The notes under the pieces are model-generated. The model ran no database searches. It saw nothing but the letters and a program-made list of their open reading frames with translations, and was not told where the DNA came from. Positions 17,138 through 24,873 of a DNA stretch of 64,000 nt are shown here, piece by piece (position 1 is the stretch's first letter; every line of letters starts with the position of its first letter). Made by a program: the position numbers and the translations under genes. The stretch comes from Rickettsiaceae bacterium (GTDB lineage: Bacteria > Pseudomonadota > Alphaproteobacteria > Rickettsiales > Rickettsiaceae), in the NCBI GenBank assembly GCA_023301685.1, contig JALZUG010000034.1, positions 31,603 to 95,602 of the forward strand, read 5' to 3'.

Positions 17138-17884
17138 ATGCCGATAGATATAAGAAAAATGGAAGGTGCACTTAAAGAATTACATGCAATAGTTTTTAGT
17201 GACGACGGTTTTCACACACCCATAGAAAATACCATTTTATATCAAGCTGTACAAAATGCGGATTGTCTTTCTGTAAATGGTCTTGATATTTATGCAGATA
17301 GTCTTAACTGTCCACCAGAAGTTTTATTGCTTATTGCAAAAATTGCTGCAACATCTCCTACCTTACATACTGTTAACATGCGGTTTATTAACATAGCAGA
17401 GTATGGACCAGATATAGCCACCGCTCTTGCTACCTCTGATTCCATTGTGAATGTTAATATGTCTTGTAATAACTTAGCAGAGCATGGCCCAGATACAGCC
17501 GCCGCTCTTGCTACCTCTGATTCTATAATAAATGTTTCTATAACTGGTAATGACTTAGCGGAACACGGCCCAGCTACTGCTGCCGCTCTTGCTAACTCTA
17601 ATTCTATAGCGAAAGTTAATATGTCTGGTAATGACTTAGCGGAACACGGTCCAGCTACAGTTGCCTCTCTTACTAACTCCAATTCTATACACTTTATTAC
17701 TATTCGTGCTAACAATTTAGGAAGTCATACTACTGCTACACAAGATGTACTTAATACTTACAACGATAATTTAAATACATTACTTGAATGCTTGCATGAC
17801 CTTAATGTTTTACCACTCCAAGAAGATCATTTAGCAACACTAGTTTGTCAGTATGTAGATACTAATATCGAATTTGATTTATAG
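17138..17884 (+). CDS. Small leucine-rich-repeat (RNase-inhibitor type) protein
   Basis: 248 residues, no signal peptide or membrane segment. Residues 87-194 hold four repeats of 27 residues starting at A87, A114, A141 and A168, each of the form AEHGPxTAAALAxSxSIxxVxMxGNxL. This is the alpha/beta LRR pattern of RNase-inhibitor or NLR-like proteins. Repeats two to four are nearly identical in DNA as well. An N-terminal helical region with PEVLLLIAKIAATSPTLHTVNM forms the cap, and residues 200-248 a C-terminal cap. LRR proteins bind other proteins; an effector role in a host is inference from this genome's style. It has its own promoter and lies alone between recR and sucA. AAAGAG is a weak Shine-Dalgarno candidate. 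Confidence 0.7.
   Translation: MPIDIRKMEGALKELHAIVFSDDGFHTPIENTILYQAVQNADCLSVNGLDIYADSLNCPPEVLLLIAKIAATSPTLHTVNMRFINIAEYGPDIATALATSDSIVNVNMSCNNLAEHGPDTAAALATSDSIINVSITGNDLAEHGPATAAALANSNSIAKVNMSGNDLAEHGPATVASLTNSNSIHFITIRANNLGSHTTATQDVLNTYNDNLNTLLECLHDLNVLPLQEDHLATLVCQYVDTNIEFDL
17396..17719 (+). repeat. Tandem 81-bp coding repeats in the LRR gene
   Basis: Four in-frame 81-bp units encode 27-residue LRR units. Units two to four share long near-identical stretches such as GCGGAACACGGxCCAGCTAC, pointing to recent duplication. Confidence 0.75.
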
Positions 17885-18070
17885 TGTTTTAATATAAAAA
17901 TACTTAAACGCATAGGATACCTATAAAATACGGACATATAATTTAATCTATTTATTGGGACAAATTCCTTGCATTTACTTGATATACATGGGTAAAATGA
18001 ACTATTCGCGTGCTTGGACCTGAGAAATACGTTTGAGTGCAAATAGTCTATCTGTATATGAGGGAAGAGA

Positions 18071-20884
18071 GTGAGTAGTGATTTTGAACAAACAGGCTTT
18101 CTATTTGGAAGCAACTCGGTTTTTATTGAAGAACTCTATCAAAAATATCTAGAAGATCCGTCGTCTATTGATCCTAGTTGGGTTGATTTTTTCAAGGAGC
18201 AAGTAGATTTTTCTCCAATGAAAAGTACATCTAGAATTATTATTAAAGATGAACCCAAATCAGACAAACCAAAACCTGTAGTAACTGGCAGCACTTTATC
18301 CGAAAATTCTCTTAGAGCAAAATTTATGATCATGGCTTACCGCGAGCACGGCCATTATCTTGCTAATCTTGACCCACTAGGACTTGAAGTAAAGAAAACT
18401 CATACTGAGTTAAAATTAAATGTCGAAGATTTTGGGTTTAGTGCCGATACATTAAATGAAGAAATAGATATTACGGGAGAGCTCAGTGACATCACGGTCT
18501 GCACAATTGGAGAGCTACGTGATATTCTAGAAAGAACCTATTCCGGCAGTGTTGCCGCTGAATTTACTCATGTTGAAAATACCGATGAACAGAGATGGCT
18601 ATATGATCAGCTTGAAGGAGCTCATACTCACACCATGTTCTCAGATGACGACAAAAAGAAAATGCTGAAAGACTTGGTCGAAGTTGAAGGGTTTGAACAA
18701 TATCTACACACAAAATTTCCTGGAGCAAAGCGTTTTTCTATTGAAGGTGGAGATGCAGCAATTATATGCCTTAATAAAGTAATAGAATTATCTGCTTTTG
18801 CGGGCGCAAATGAAGCCGTTCTCGGCTTAGCACATCGTGGCAGGCTATCAACTTTAACAAAAGTAATGCAAAAGCCGTACCGCGCCGTACTTTCAGAATT
18901 TATGGGTTCTAGTGCGTTTCCAACAGATTTAGGAATAGCTGGTGACGTAAAATATCATATGGGCTTCTCATCTGACAAAGTAATAAATGAAAATAAAAAA
19001 ATACATTTATCTCTAACCCCTAATCCGTCTCATTTAGAAGCTGTTAATCCAGTTGTTGCAGGGAAAGTCCGCGCGAAACAAGATTATATGGGAAGAGACA
19101 GAGCATCAGTTGTTGGAATTTTAGTCCATGGTGATGCTGCATTCTGCGGACAAGGTATAGTTGCAGAAAGTTTGGTTATGTCGGGTTTAAAACCCTATGA
19201 TGTAGGTGGAATTTTTCACTTAGTTATCAACAACCAAATCGGCTTTACTGCAAATGCTTATGATTCAAGACCTGGTAGGTACTGTACTGAAGTAGCAAAA
19301 ATGGTTGGAGCACCAATATTACACGTAAATGGCGATGATATTGAAGCTGTTGTCCTTGCCACTCAAATCGCTTGTAATTATAGATCCAAATTCAAAAAAG
19401 ATGTAGTAGTTGATATTGTTTGTTATAGAAAATATGGTCATAATGAAGGTGATGAGCCTATGTATACTCAAGGCTTGATGTACAATGTAATTAAGACAAA
19501 ACCAACTCCAGGTGCGATTTATGCTGAAAAACTTGCAAAACAATCAACAATAGATAACGAGTATTTTGCTAAACTAAAACAAGAATTTAAAGCGCATCTC
19601 GATGAAGAATTCTCACAAGTTGAAAGCTATAAACCAAGAGCTCAGTGGTTAGAAGGGCATTGGTCTGGCTTAGAGCGAAAAAATGATGAAAAATTAACAA
19701 CTGGTGTTACAAAATCTCATCTTAAGAAACTCACCACTTCTCTGTGCTCAATACCTGAATCATTTAAAACAAATAAAAAATTGCTAAAATTATTTGCAGG
19801 ACGCACGGAAACTATGAAAAAGGGTCAGCCTATCGACTGGGCCACTGCAGAGCAACTTGCATTTGCAACTCTTTTAGAAGATGGTACGCCAATTAGAATT
19901 ACAGGACAAGACGCAGGTCGAGGAACATTCTCACACAGACATGCAGTTCTGCATTCTCAAGTAGATCGTTCAATTTACGAACCACTAAATAATATTTCGG
20001 ATAAACAAGCATTCTTTGAAGTAGCTGATAGTAACCTATCAGAATATGGAGTTCTTGGTTTTGAATATGGCTATTCACTGGTTAATCCAAAGCACTTAGT
20101 CATATGGGAAGCACAATTTGGAGATTTCTGTAATGGCGCACAAATAATGTTTGATCAGTTCATCTCATCTGCTGAAACAAAATGGTTACGTATGAGCGGA
20201 CTTGTCTGTTTACTACCAAATGGCATGGAAGGTCAGGGACCGGAGCATAGCTCTGCTAGACTAGAACGTTTCTTGCAACTATGCGCAGATGATAATATGC
20301 AAGTAGTTTATCCAACTACTCCTGCATCTATCTTCCATTTATTAAGAAGACAAGTAATGCGCAATTTCAGAAAACCTTTAATGGTAATGTCACCAAAATC
20401 ATTACTCAGGCATAAATTAGCAGTATCTGATATTTCTGAACTAGATAAAGGTACTATATTCTCACCAGTCATTGATGAGATTGATTCTGAAGTAAAGACT
20501 TCTGCAGTGAAAAAAGTGATTTTCTGCGCTGGAAAAGTTTACTATGATTTGCTTGAAAAGCGTAGAGAAGCAAAGAAAAATGATACAGCCATAGTTCGTT
20601 TAGAACAGCTATATCCTTTTGCTGAAGATATGATTGTCAAAGTACTGAAAAAATATAATAAAGCAACAGAATATGTTTGGGCGCAAGAAGAACCAAGAAA
20701 TATGGGGTGTTGGAGATTTATTAGAGCACACATGGAAGCTGCATTTACAAAAGCAGGAGTTAAACAACATCTAACTTATGCTGGTCGCACTGAAGCTTCA
20801 TCCCCAGCTGTTGGGTATATGTATGTGCATAATAAGCAACAAGAAACATTGGTGCATAAAGCACTAGGTTTGAAATTAAAATAA
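18071..20884 (+). CDS. sucA: 2-oxoglutarate dehydrogenase E1 component
   Basis: 937 residues. SucA is the thiamine-diphosphate decarboxylase of the 2-oxoglutarate dehydrogenase complex in the TCA cycle. Seen: [20 protein letters not shown] at the N-terminus (E2-binding region), [10 protein letters not shown], the [10 protein letters not shown] segment, the thiamine-binding stretch with [10 protein letters not shown] and INNQIGFTA, and [10 protein letters not shown]. The C-terminal half has [15 protein letters not shown] and [13 protein letters not shown]. All are family signatures. Start is a GTG at 18071 preceded by AGGGAAGA; no in-frame ATG lies nearby upstream. sucB follows after 28 nt. 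The E3 subunit (lpd) is not in the window. Confidence 0.97.
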   Translation: MSSDFEQTGFLFGSNSVFIEELYQKYLEDPSSIDPSWVDFFKEQVDFSPMKSTSRIIIKDEPKSDKPKPVVTGSTLSENSLRAKFMIMAYREHGHYLANLDPLGLEVKKTHTELKLNVEDFGFSADTLNEEIDITGELSDITVCTIGELRDILERTYSGSVAAEFTHVENTDEQRWLYDQLEGAHTHTMFSDDDKKKMLKDLVEVEGFEQYLHTKFPGAKRFSIEGGDAAIICLNKVIELSAFAGANEAVLGLAHRGRLSTLTKVMQKPYRAVLSEFMGSSAFPTDLGIAGDVKYHMGFSSDKVINENKKIHLSLTPNPSHLEAVNPVVAGKVRAKQDYMGRDRASVVGILVHGDAAFCGQGIVAESLVMSGLKPYDVGGIFHLVINNQIGFTANAYDSRPGRYCTEVAKMVGAPILHVNGDDIEAVVLATQIACNYRSKFKKDVVVDIVCYRKYGHNEGDEPMYTQGLMYNVIKTKPTPGAIYAEKLAKQSTIDNEYFAKLKQEFKAHLDEEFSQVESYKPRAQWLEGHWSGLERKNDEKLTTGVTKSHLKKLTTSLCSIPESFKTNKKLLKLFAGRTETMKKGQPIDWATAEQLAFATLLEDGTPIRITGQDAGRGTFSHRHAVLHSQVDRSIYEPLNNISDKQAFFEVADSNLSEYGVLGFEYGYSLVNPKHLVIWEAQFGDFCNGAQIMFDQFISSAETKWLRMSGLVCLLPNGMEGQGPEHSSARLERFLQLCADDNMQVVYPTTPASIFHLLRRQVMRNFRKPLMVMSPKSLLRHKLAVSDISELDKGTIFSPVIDEIDSEVKTSAVKKVIFCAGKVYYDLLEKRREAKKNDTAIVRLEQLYPFAEDMIVKVLKKYNKATEYVWAQEEPRNMGCWRFIRAHMEAAFTKAGVKQHLTYAGRTEASSPAVGYMYVHNKQQETLVHKALGLKLK

Positions 20885-20912
20885 AAAAGAAAGAGCATTT
20901 TGGAGATTAATT

Positions 20913-22127
20913 ATGAGCGTTGAAATTAAAGTACCGGCTTTAGGCGAATCTGTTTCTGAAGCAACTATTGCAAAATGGTATAAAAAACCTGGTGATGCAG
21001 TCCGTGTTGACGAACTTTTACTCGAACTAGAGACTGAGAAAGTTACCTTAGAAGTTAATGCTACTGCAGAAGGTGTATTAGAATCAATTGATGTAGAAGA
21101 GGATGCAACAGTCGAAGTTGGACAAATAATTGGAAAAATAAAAGCAGGTGCTGCTCCATCTGCCCCTGCTCCAGAACCAACTCCAGCATCTACCCCTGAG
21201 CCCGCAGCTTCCGCGCCCGCTCCTGCCCCAGCTTCAGCAAATACTGGTAAAGCTGTTGATCCGGCGACTACTATGCCACCATCTGTACAAAAAATGGTTA
21301 CAGAGAACAAATTAAATCCAGCTAATATTCCTGGTACTGGCAAAGACGGTAGAATTAATAAAGGTGATGTGATTAATGCACTAAGCACCCCTGGCGTTGT
21401 AAGTGCCCCCGCTTTAGAAGGAGGAGAAAAGCCTGTTGAACGTATTCGCATGTCCCGCCTTCGTAAAACAATTGCTCAGCGTTTAAAAGAATCACAGAAT
21501 ACTGCTGCAATACTAAGCACCTTCAATGAAATTGATATGACTAATGTCATTGCAATGCGTAAAAAACATCGTGACGAATTCCAGGAAAAACATGGTATAA
21601 AACTTGGATTTATGTCTTTCTTTACAAAAGCCGTATGTAGCGCTTTGAAACAAGTTCCCTCGGTAAATGCAGAAATGGAAGGTGATGATATCATATACAA
21701 ACAATATTATGATATTGGTGTTGCTGTTGGAACAGAGCAAGGCCTAGTTGTTCCTGTTGTTCGTAATGCTGACAAGCTAAGCTTCTCAGGGATTGAAAGT
21801 GAAATAGTATCATTAGCTGTTAAAGCACGTGAAGGTAAATTATCTATGAAAGAGCTTACTGGTGGTACATTCTCAATCACTAATGGTGGTGTTTACGGCT
21901 CTCTTCTTTCAACTCCAATTATCAATCCTCCACAGACGGGTATTATTGGTCTACATGCAACGAAAGAACGCCCTGTTGCTATTGATGGTAAAGTCGAAAT
22001 ACGACCAATGATGTATATAGCACTATCCTATGATCACAGAGTAATTGATGGTAAAGATGCTGTAACTTTCTTAGTGAAAGTAAAAGAAGCAATAGAAGAT
22101 CCAGAAAGATTGCTGCTTGATATGTAA
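20913..22127 (+). CDS. sucB: Dihydrolipoamide succinyltransferase (2-oxoglutarate dehydrogenase E2)
   Basis: 404 residues. SucB forms the core of the 2-oxoglutarate dehydrogenase complex and transfers the succinyl group to CoA. Domains in order: lipoyl domain (1-75) with the lipoylated K43 in [10 protein letters not shown]; an Ala/Pro-rich linker (about 77-115); the peripheral-subunit-binding domain (about 118-157) with [20 protein letters not shown]; a second short linker; the acyltransferase domain from about 172, with [39 protein letters not shown] and the catalytic [12 protein letters not shown]. Directly follows sucA. The Ala/Pro linker explains a spurious antisense reading frame. Confidence 0.97.
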   Translation: MSVEIKVPALGESVSEATIAKWYKKPGDAVRVDELLLELETEKVTLEVNATAEGVLESIDVEEDATVEVGQIIGKIKAGAAPSAPAPEPTPASTPEPAASAPAPAPASANTGKAVDPATTMPPSVQKMVTENKLNPANIPGTGKDGRINKGDVINALSTPGVVSAPALEGGEKPVERIRMSRLRKTIAQRLKESQNTAAILSTFNEIDMTNVIAMRKKHRDEFQEKHGIKLGFMSFFTKAVCSALKQVPSVNAEMEGDDIIYKQYYDIGVAVGTEQGLVVPVVRNADKLSFSGIESEIVSLAVKAREGKLSMKELTGGTFSITNGGVYGSLLSTPIINPPQTGIIGLHATKERPVAIDGKVEIRPMMYIALSYDHRVIDGKDAVTFLVKVKEAIEDPERLLLDM

Positions 22128-22575
22128 ATATTGCAGAGTAAGCGTATAAAAAACCAAAAACCGTAAACGCGAGTTTAGAATTCTGAATTGCAAACTTATG
22201 GGACTGCGCTAATATAGCTATACTAACCGGTAGTCCCTAACAAATCTTCTGTGAAAAACATCTGTAACACTTATAAGAAGTATCTTATAGAATAAAACTC
22301 TTTGTCATTGCAAGCAAAGCGTGGCAATCTATAGCTTTTACTACATATAAAAAACTTGTTGCAAGGAATTCAATTGCCACGTCACTTGGTACCTCGCAAG
22401 TAAAAATAACTGTAAATACTTATAAATCATCAACTGCTCTTAACATCTTACAATGATTAATAACTGGATAGCCACGCTTCGCTCGCTATGACTTAGGTTT
22501 CTGCAAAAAAACATTTTGCCTTGGTACAATAATTTTTTACAGAAGATTGCTTTAACTTCTATAATTAAGGCTGTC
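22128..22575. other. Gene-free region with repeat remnants after sucB
   Basis: 448 bp between convergent sucB and yciB. It holds a 6-bp stem GGGACT/AGTCCC at 22200-22237 with a 26-nt loop, and three REP-like fragments at 22304-22335, 22372-22400 and 22466-22492. No convincing ORF. No hairpin with a T-run that would make an intrinsic terminator. Confidence 0.5.
22304..22492. repeat. Cluster of three REP-like fragments in both orientations
   Basis: Fragment A (22304-22335, plus) has GTCATTGCAAGCAAAGCGTG then GCAATCTATAGC. Fragment B (22372-22400) is the reverse-complement type (ATTGCCACG ... CTCGCAAG). Fragment C (22466-22492) is another reverse copy (GCCACGCTTCGCTCGC, then TATGAC). A and C can pair over about 25 nt with few mismatches. 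The family also appears at 14246-14279. Likely REP/palindrome elements, now degenerate. Confidence 0.6.
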
Positions 22576-23124
22576 TTAAGAAGATGAAGCATCATCAGGA
22601 AGCTTATTTTTCATGATAAATGGCATCTGTAGGAGAATAAACACGATCGTAATTGGCATTGCACCAAAAACTTTAAAACTAACCCAAGTATCTTCTGAGA
22701 AATTCCTCCATATAACTTCATTTGCACAAGCCATTAAAATGAAAAACCACATAAATCTAATATTTAAACTATACCAACTCTTATCTTCTCTAAATTTTAT
22801 TGCAGCACCAAGAAGGTATTGAGTTGCCGGCTTCCATTTAAAGTTTGTAACCAAAAATATGCAGGCAAAGATACAGTAAAGAACTGTTGGTTTCATTTTA
22901 ATAAAAATGCTATTACCACTAAATAGCGTTAAGCTAGCTGTGGCAAGTAATAATGAAGATGAAATCAAATTCATACTATTGATTTTACGTTCTTTTATAT
23001 ATGTAATTATAAGACTCATAACAGAAGCAACTAGCATATATAAAGTTGCTTCTAGAATTCCACCGACTTTGTAACCAATAAAAAATACAACTACTGGACC
23101 AAATTCTGTAATAAATTTAAGCAT
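22576..23124 (-). CDS. yciB: YciB-family inner-membrane septation protein
   Basis: 182 residues with five hydrophobic helices. YciB (IspA) is an inner-membrane protein linked to septation and envelope synthesis; its biochemical role is not settled. Seen: an N-terminal FGPVVVFFIGYKVGGILEAT segment (family: xGPLxxFFxxYxxxGI), KPTVLYCIFACIFL, then NIRFMWFFILMACANEVIWR matching the family's LxxRWxxFFxxLAxxNExVW block. The gene overlaps the upstream iron permease gene by 8 nt, so the two are translationally coupled, which is an unusual neighbour for yciB. Confidence 0.93.
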   Translation of the reverse strand: MLKFITEFGPVVVFFIGYKVGGILEATLYMLVASVMSLIITYIKERKINSMNLISSSLLLATASLTLFSGNSIFIKMKPTVLYCIFACIFLVTNFKWKPATQYLLGAAIKFREDKSWYSLNIRFMWFFILMACANEVIWRNFSEDTWVSFKVFGAMPITIVFILLQMPFIMKNKLPDDASSS

Positions 23125-23932
23125 CTTTAGAAACTCGCGATCTAAATTTCATCATACTGAATGTAAGTATAATTGTAGCAAAATAAAAGATTATTTGCAT
23201 CCCATTTGGCCTTGAATCATAACCTACAGTAATATTAAGCACTTTTCCTGTTATACTGCTATTTTCAACAAGCCATGAACTATCCCAAAGTTGATCTGAT
23301 AATACTTCTATAATACCAGATGAGGTCATAATACCTGCTGCTTCCGCAGCAAGACCCGCTGCTATTAAAGTAAGTAGAATTGTTGAAATTCTAAATACAT
23401 ATTTACTAGCATATTTCATAAGCCCAAGATATAGCAACGTCCCAACAATCAAACCACCAAGCGCTCCAATACCAATTCCTGTAACATACTCATTACCGTC
23501 TATATTTCCAGCAGAAGTAATGCTATAAACAAATAATATTATCTCAGCTCCTTCACGAAAAATAGCTGCAGCAACTACAAAAACTAGCATCAACTTACTA
23601 ACTATTCCAGCAGTTATTTTATCGGATAGTTTACTTAAATCTTTACGGATTTTTTTGGTATATCCTTGCATCCATACTACAGTCCAGCTAATCAATATAG
23701 ATGTAACTAGAATAACGCACGAATCAAACACTTCATCTCCAAGTCCACTCATACTTTCTGAAATGGTTTTTGCAAAAAAAGCAAATAAAGCTGCCAAGAA
23801 TATACCACTTACTGATCCTAAGATAATATATTTTCTGGAATCTTTAACTGGTTTTGTGACTGCCAAAATTACGCCTAATAAAAACGCAATTTCCATACAT
23901 TCGCGAAAAACTACTATTGCTAATTTAATCAT
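23117..23932 (-). CDS. FTR1-type iron permease (FtrC/EfeU-like)
   Basis: 271 residues, about seven hydrophobic helices. FTR1 permeases move iron through the inner membrane after oxidation at a partner protein. The two iron-binding RExxE motifs are intact: R10-E11-E14 (FRECMEIAF) and R126-E127-E130 (FREGAEIIL). The protein overlaps the upstream cupredoxin by 8 nt and the downstream yciB by 8 nt. In Brucella and related alphaproteobacteria FtrB (cupredoxin) and FtrC (permease) work with FtrA (P19) and FtrD (ferredoxin-like); in E. coli the equivalent is EfeUOB. Only the cupredoxin-permease pair is seen here. Confidence 0.92.
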   Translation of the reverse strand: MIKLAIVVFRECMEIAFLLGVILAVTKPVKDSRKYIILGSVSGIFLAALFAFFAKTISESMSGLGDEVFDSCVILVTSILISWTVVWMQGYTKKIRKDLSKLSDKITAGIVSKLMLVFVVAAAIFREGAEIILFVYSITSAGNIDGNEYVTGIGIGALGGLIVGTLLYLGLMKYASKYVFRISTILLTLIAAGLAAEAAGIMTSSGIIEVLSDQLWDSSWLVENSSITGKVLNITVGYDSRPNGMQIIFYFATIILTFSMMKFRSRVSKDA

Positions 23933-24299
23933 TATTCTCTTGCTTCTCTTGTTTTTCTTTTACAATAATTTTGCCTTGAGCTGTTTCTTCATGGAACTCA
24001 CCAAAAAACTTATATTCACCTGGTTTTAAAGGTGCAAGTATTACTCTAGCTTTAGAATTTGCTAAAACTATCTTCTCTCTTTTTAGATCGATACTTTCAA
24101 ATTCTTCAATCGTATTATCCTTGTTATGTACAGTAATACGTATTTTTTCACCAGCCGGTAGTTCTAGAATTTCAGGTTCAAATTTATGATCTTTTATTAT
24201 TAAATCAACTTCAACAAAACCTGCAAATACTATTTTTACCGGAACTTGCACCAGAAAAAATAGTATAGTAAATAATAATAGTTTTTTTTTCATCAACAA
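23925..24299 (-). CDS. Periplasmic cupredoxin-like protein (FtrB-like)
   Basis: 124 residues with a signal peptide (KKKLLLFTILFFLVQV ... FAGF). The mature part is a single cupredoxin domain: IIKDHKFEPEILELPAGEKI near the start, an FESIDLKREKIV segment, and PGEYKFFGEFHEETAQGKII near the end. The FESxDLxREK and FFGEFHxxTAQG signatures are those of cupredoxins paired with FTR1 permeases (FtrB, and the N-terminal domain of EfeO). It probably helps oxidise or hand over Fe2+ for the permease, with which it overlaps by 8 nt. Unlike EfeO it has no M75 peptidase-like domain. The tail is Lys/Glu-rich. Confidence 0.85.
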   Translation of the reverse strand: MLMKKKLLLFTILFFLVQVPVKIVFAGFVEVDLIIKDHKFEPEILELPAGEKIRITVHNKDNTIEEFESIDLKREKIVLANSKARVILAPLKPGEYKFFGEFHEETAQGKIIVKEKQEKQENND

Positions 24300-24325
24300 C
24301 CTAAAACCGTGTATTAAGCAAGAAA

Positions 24326-24436
24326 TTATGCTGAAAGCTTTATGATAGTAACACTATAAATCAATATAATCATTGAAACTATACACACCATTAAAGCATA
24401 ATTTTTTTGTTTTTTATTATTGGAGGGTTTCTTCAT
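24326..24436 (-). CDS. 36-residue single-helix membrane protein, CoxF-like
   Basis: A short ORF beginning ATG at 24436 with GGGAAG six nt upstream and ending TAA at 24326-24328. It encodes 36 residues: a basic N-terminus (MKKPSNNKKQKN), one hydrophobic helix (about residues 13-31) and the end YSVTIIKLSA. The pattern KN-A-(helix)-L-Y-x-x-T-I-x-K is that of the small CoxF-type proteins encoded near ctaB and ctaG in cytochrome oxidase operons of alphaproteobacteria. Here it heads the cupredoxin-FTR1-yciB operon, 26 nt upstream. The family match is from memory of the pattern; the function of CoxF is poorly known. Could alternatively be an unrelated single-helix peptide. Confidence 0.6.
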   Translation of the reverse strand: MKKPSNNKKQKNYALMVCIVSMIILIYSVTIIKLSA

Positions 24437-24873
24437 TAACTTCCCTTTTTTGATCTTTCAAATATTCTAGTAAATAATTCGCGCGCGCGCAATCACAAAA
24501 CATACAATTTTAATCGAGTATTTTAAAAATTGCTATAGAAGGCATAAATAGTATTTAGGGGCAAATAGAAAAACTTCATTTAGAGTAATTTTTATTACTC
24601 ATCTAATTCTCCCTTGTATCATTGTTTGTAAAACAAAAATTAATCCTAATTTCCCATTACTTTAAATGATAAATAACATAGAAAAATAGATTATAGCTCG
24701 CACGCAGCAGTAGATTCAGCCATTTTTTTAGGAGTGGCCCTATTTATTTGAAATATCCACTTTAAAGAACAACAGACCAATATACATCAATTGTCTAAAG
24801 GTATAAGCAAAATTAACTGCCACCAACCACTGGCACTTAATTTATACAAGCGACAGTCCTATAACTGAACTTC
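24437..24873. other. Gene-free region with a CG-alternating tract
   Basis: 437 bp between the LRR gene end and the CoxF-like gene. It has an 11-nt alternating CGCGCGCGCGC at 24480-24490, striking in such AT-rich DNA, and a 7-bp stem (24583-24600, GAGTAAT/ATTACTC with a T4 loop). No ORF with coding character was seen. It should contain the promoter of the minus-strand iron operon, which I could not pin down. Confidence 0.4.

Noticed and set aside
17290..17715. 141-codon minus-strand ORF, Ala/Glu-rich and repetitive
   Set aside because: It is the mirror of the LRR repeats at 17396-17719; the repeat unit simply lacks stops in that frame.
20876..21451. 191-codon minus-strand ORF, Gly/Ala/Ser-rich
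   Set aside because: Antisense shadow of the sucB lipoyl domain and its Ala/Pro linker.
22200..22237. GGGACT/AGTCCC stem as a tRNA or terminator
   Set aside because: No cloverleaf arms, no T-loop sequence and no T-run; kept only as a weak stem within the gap description.
14321..22530. TTGTACCAA near REP fragments at both 14320 and 22520 as part of one larger element
   Set aside because: Order and spacing relative to the REP cores differ between the two sites.
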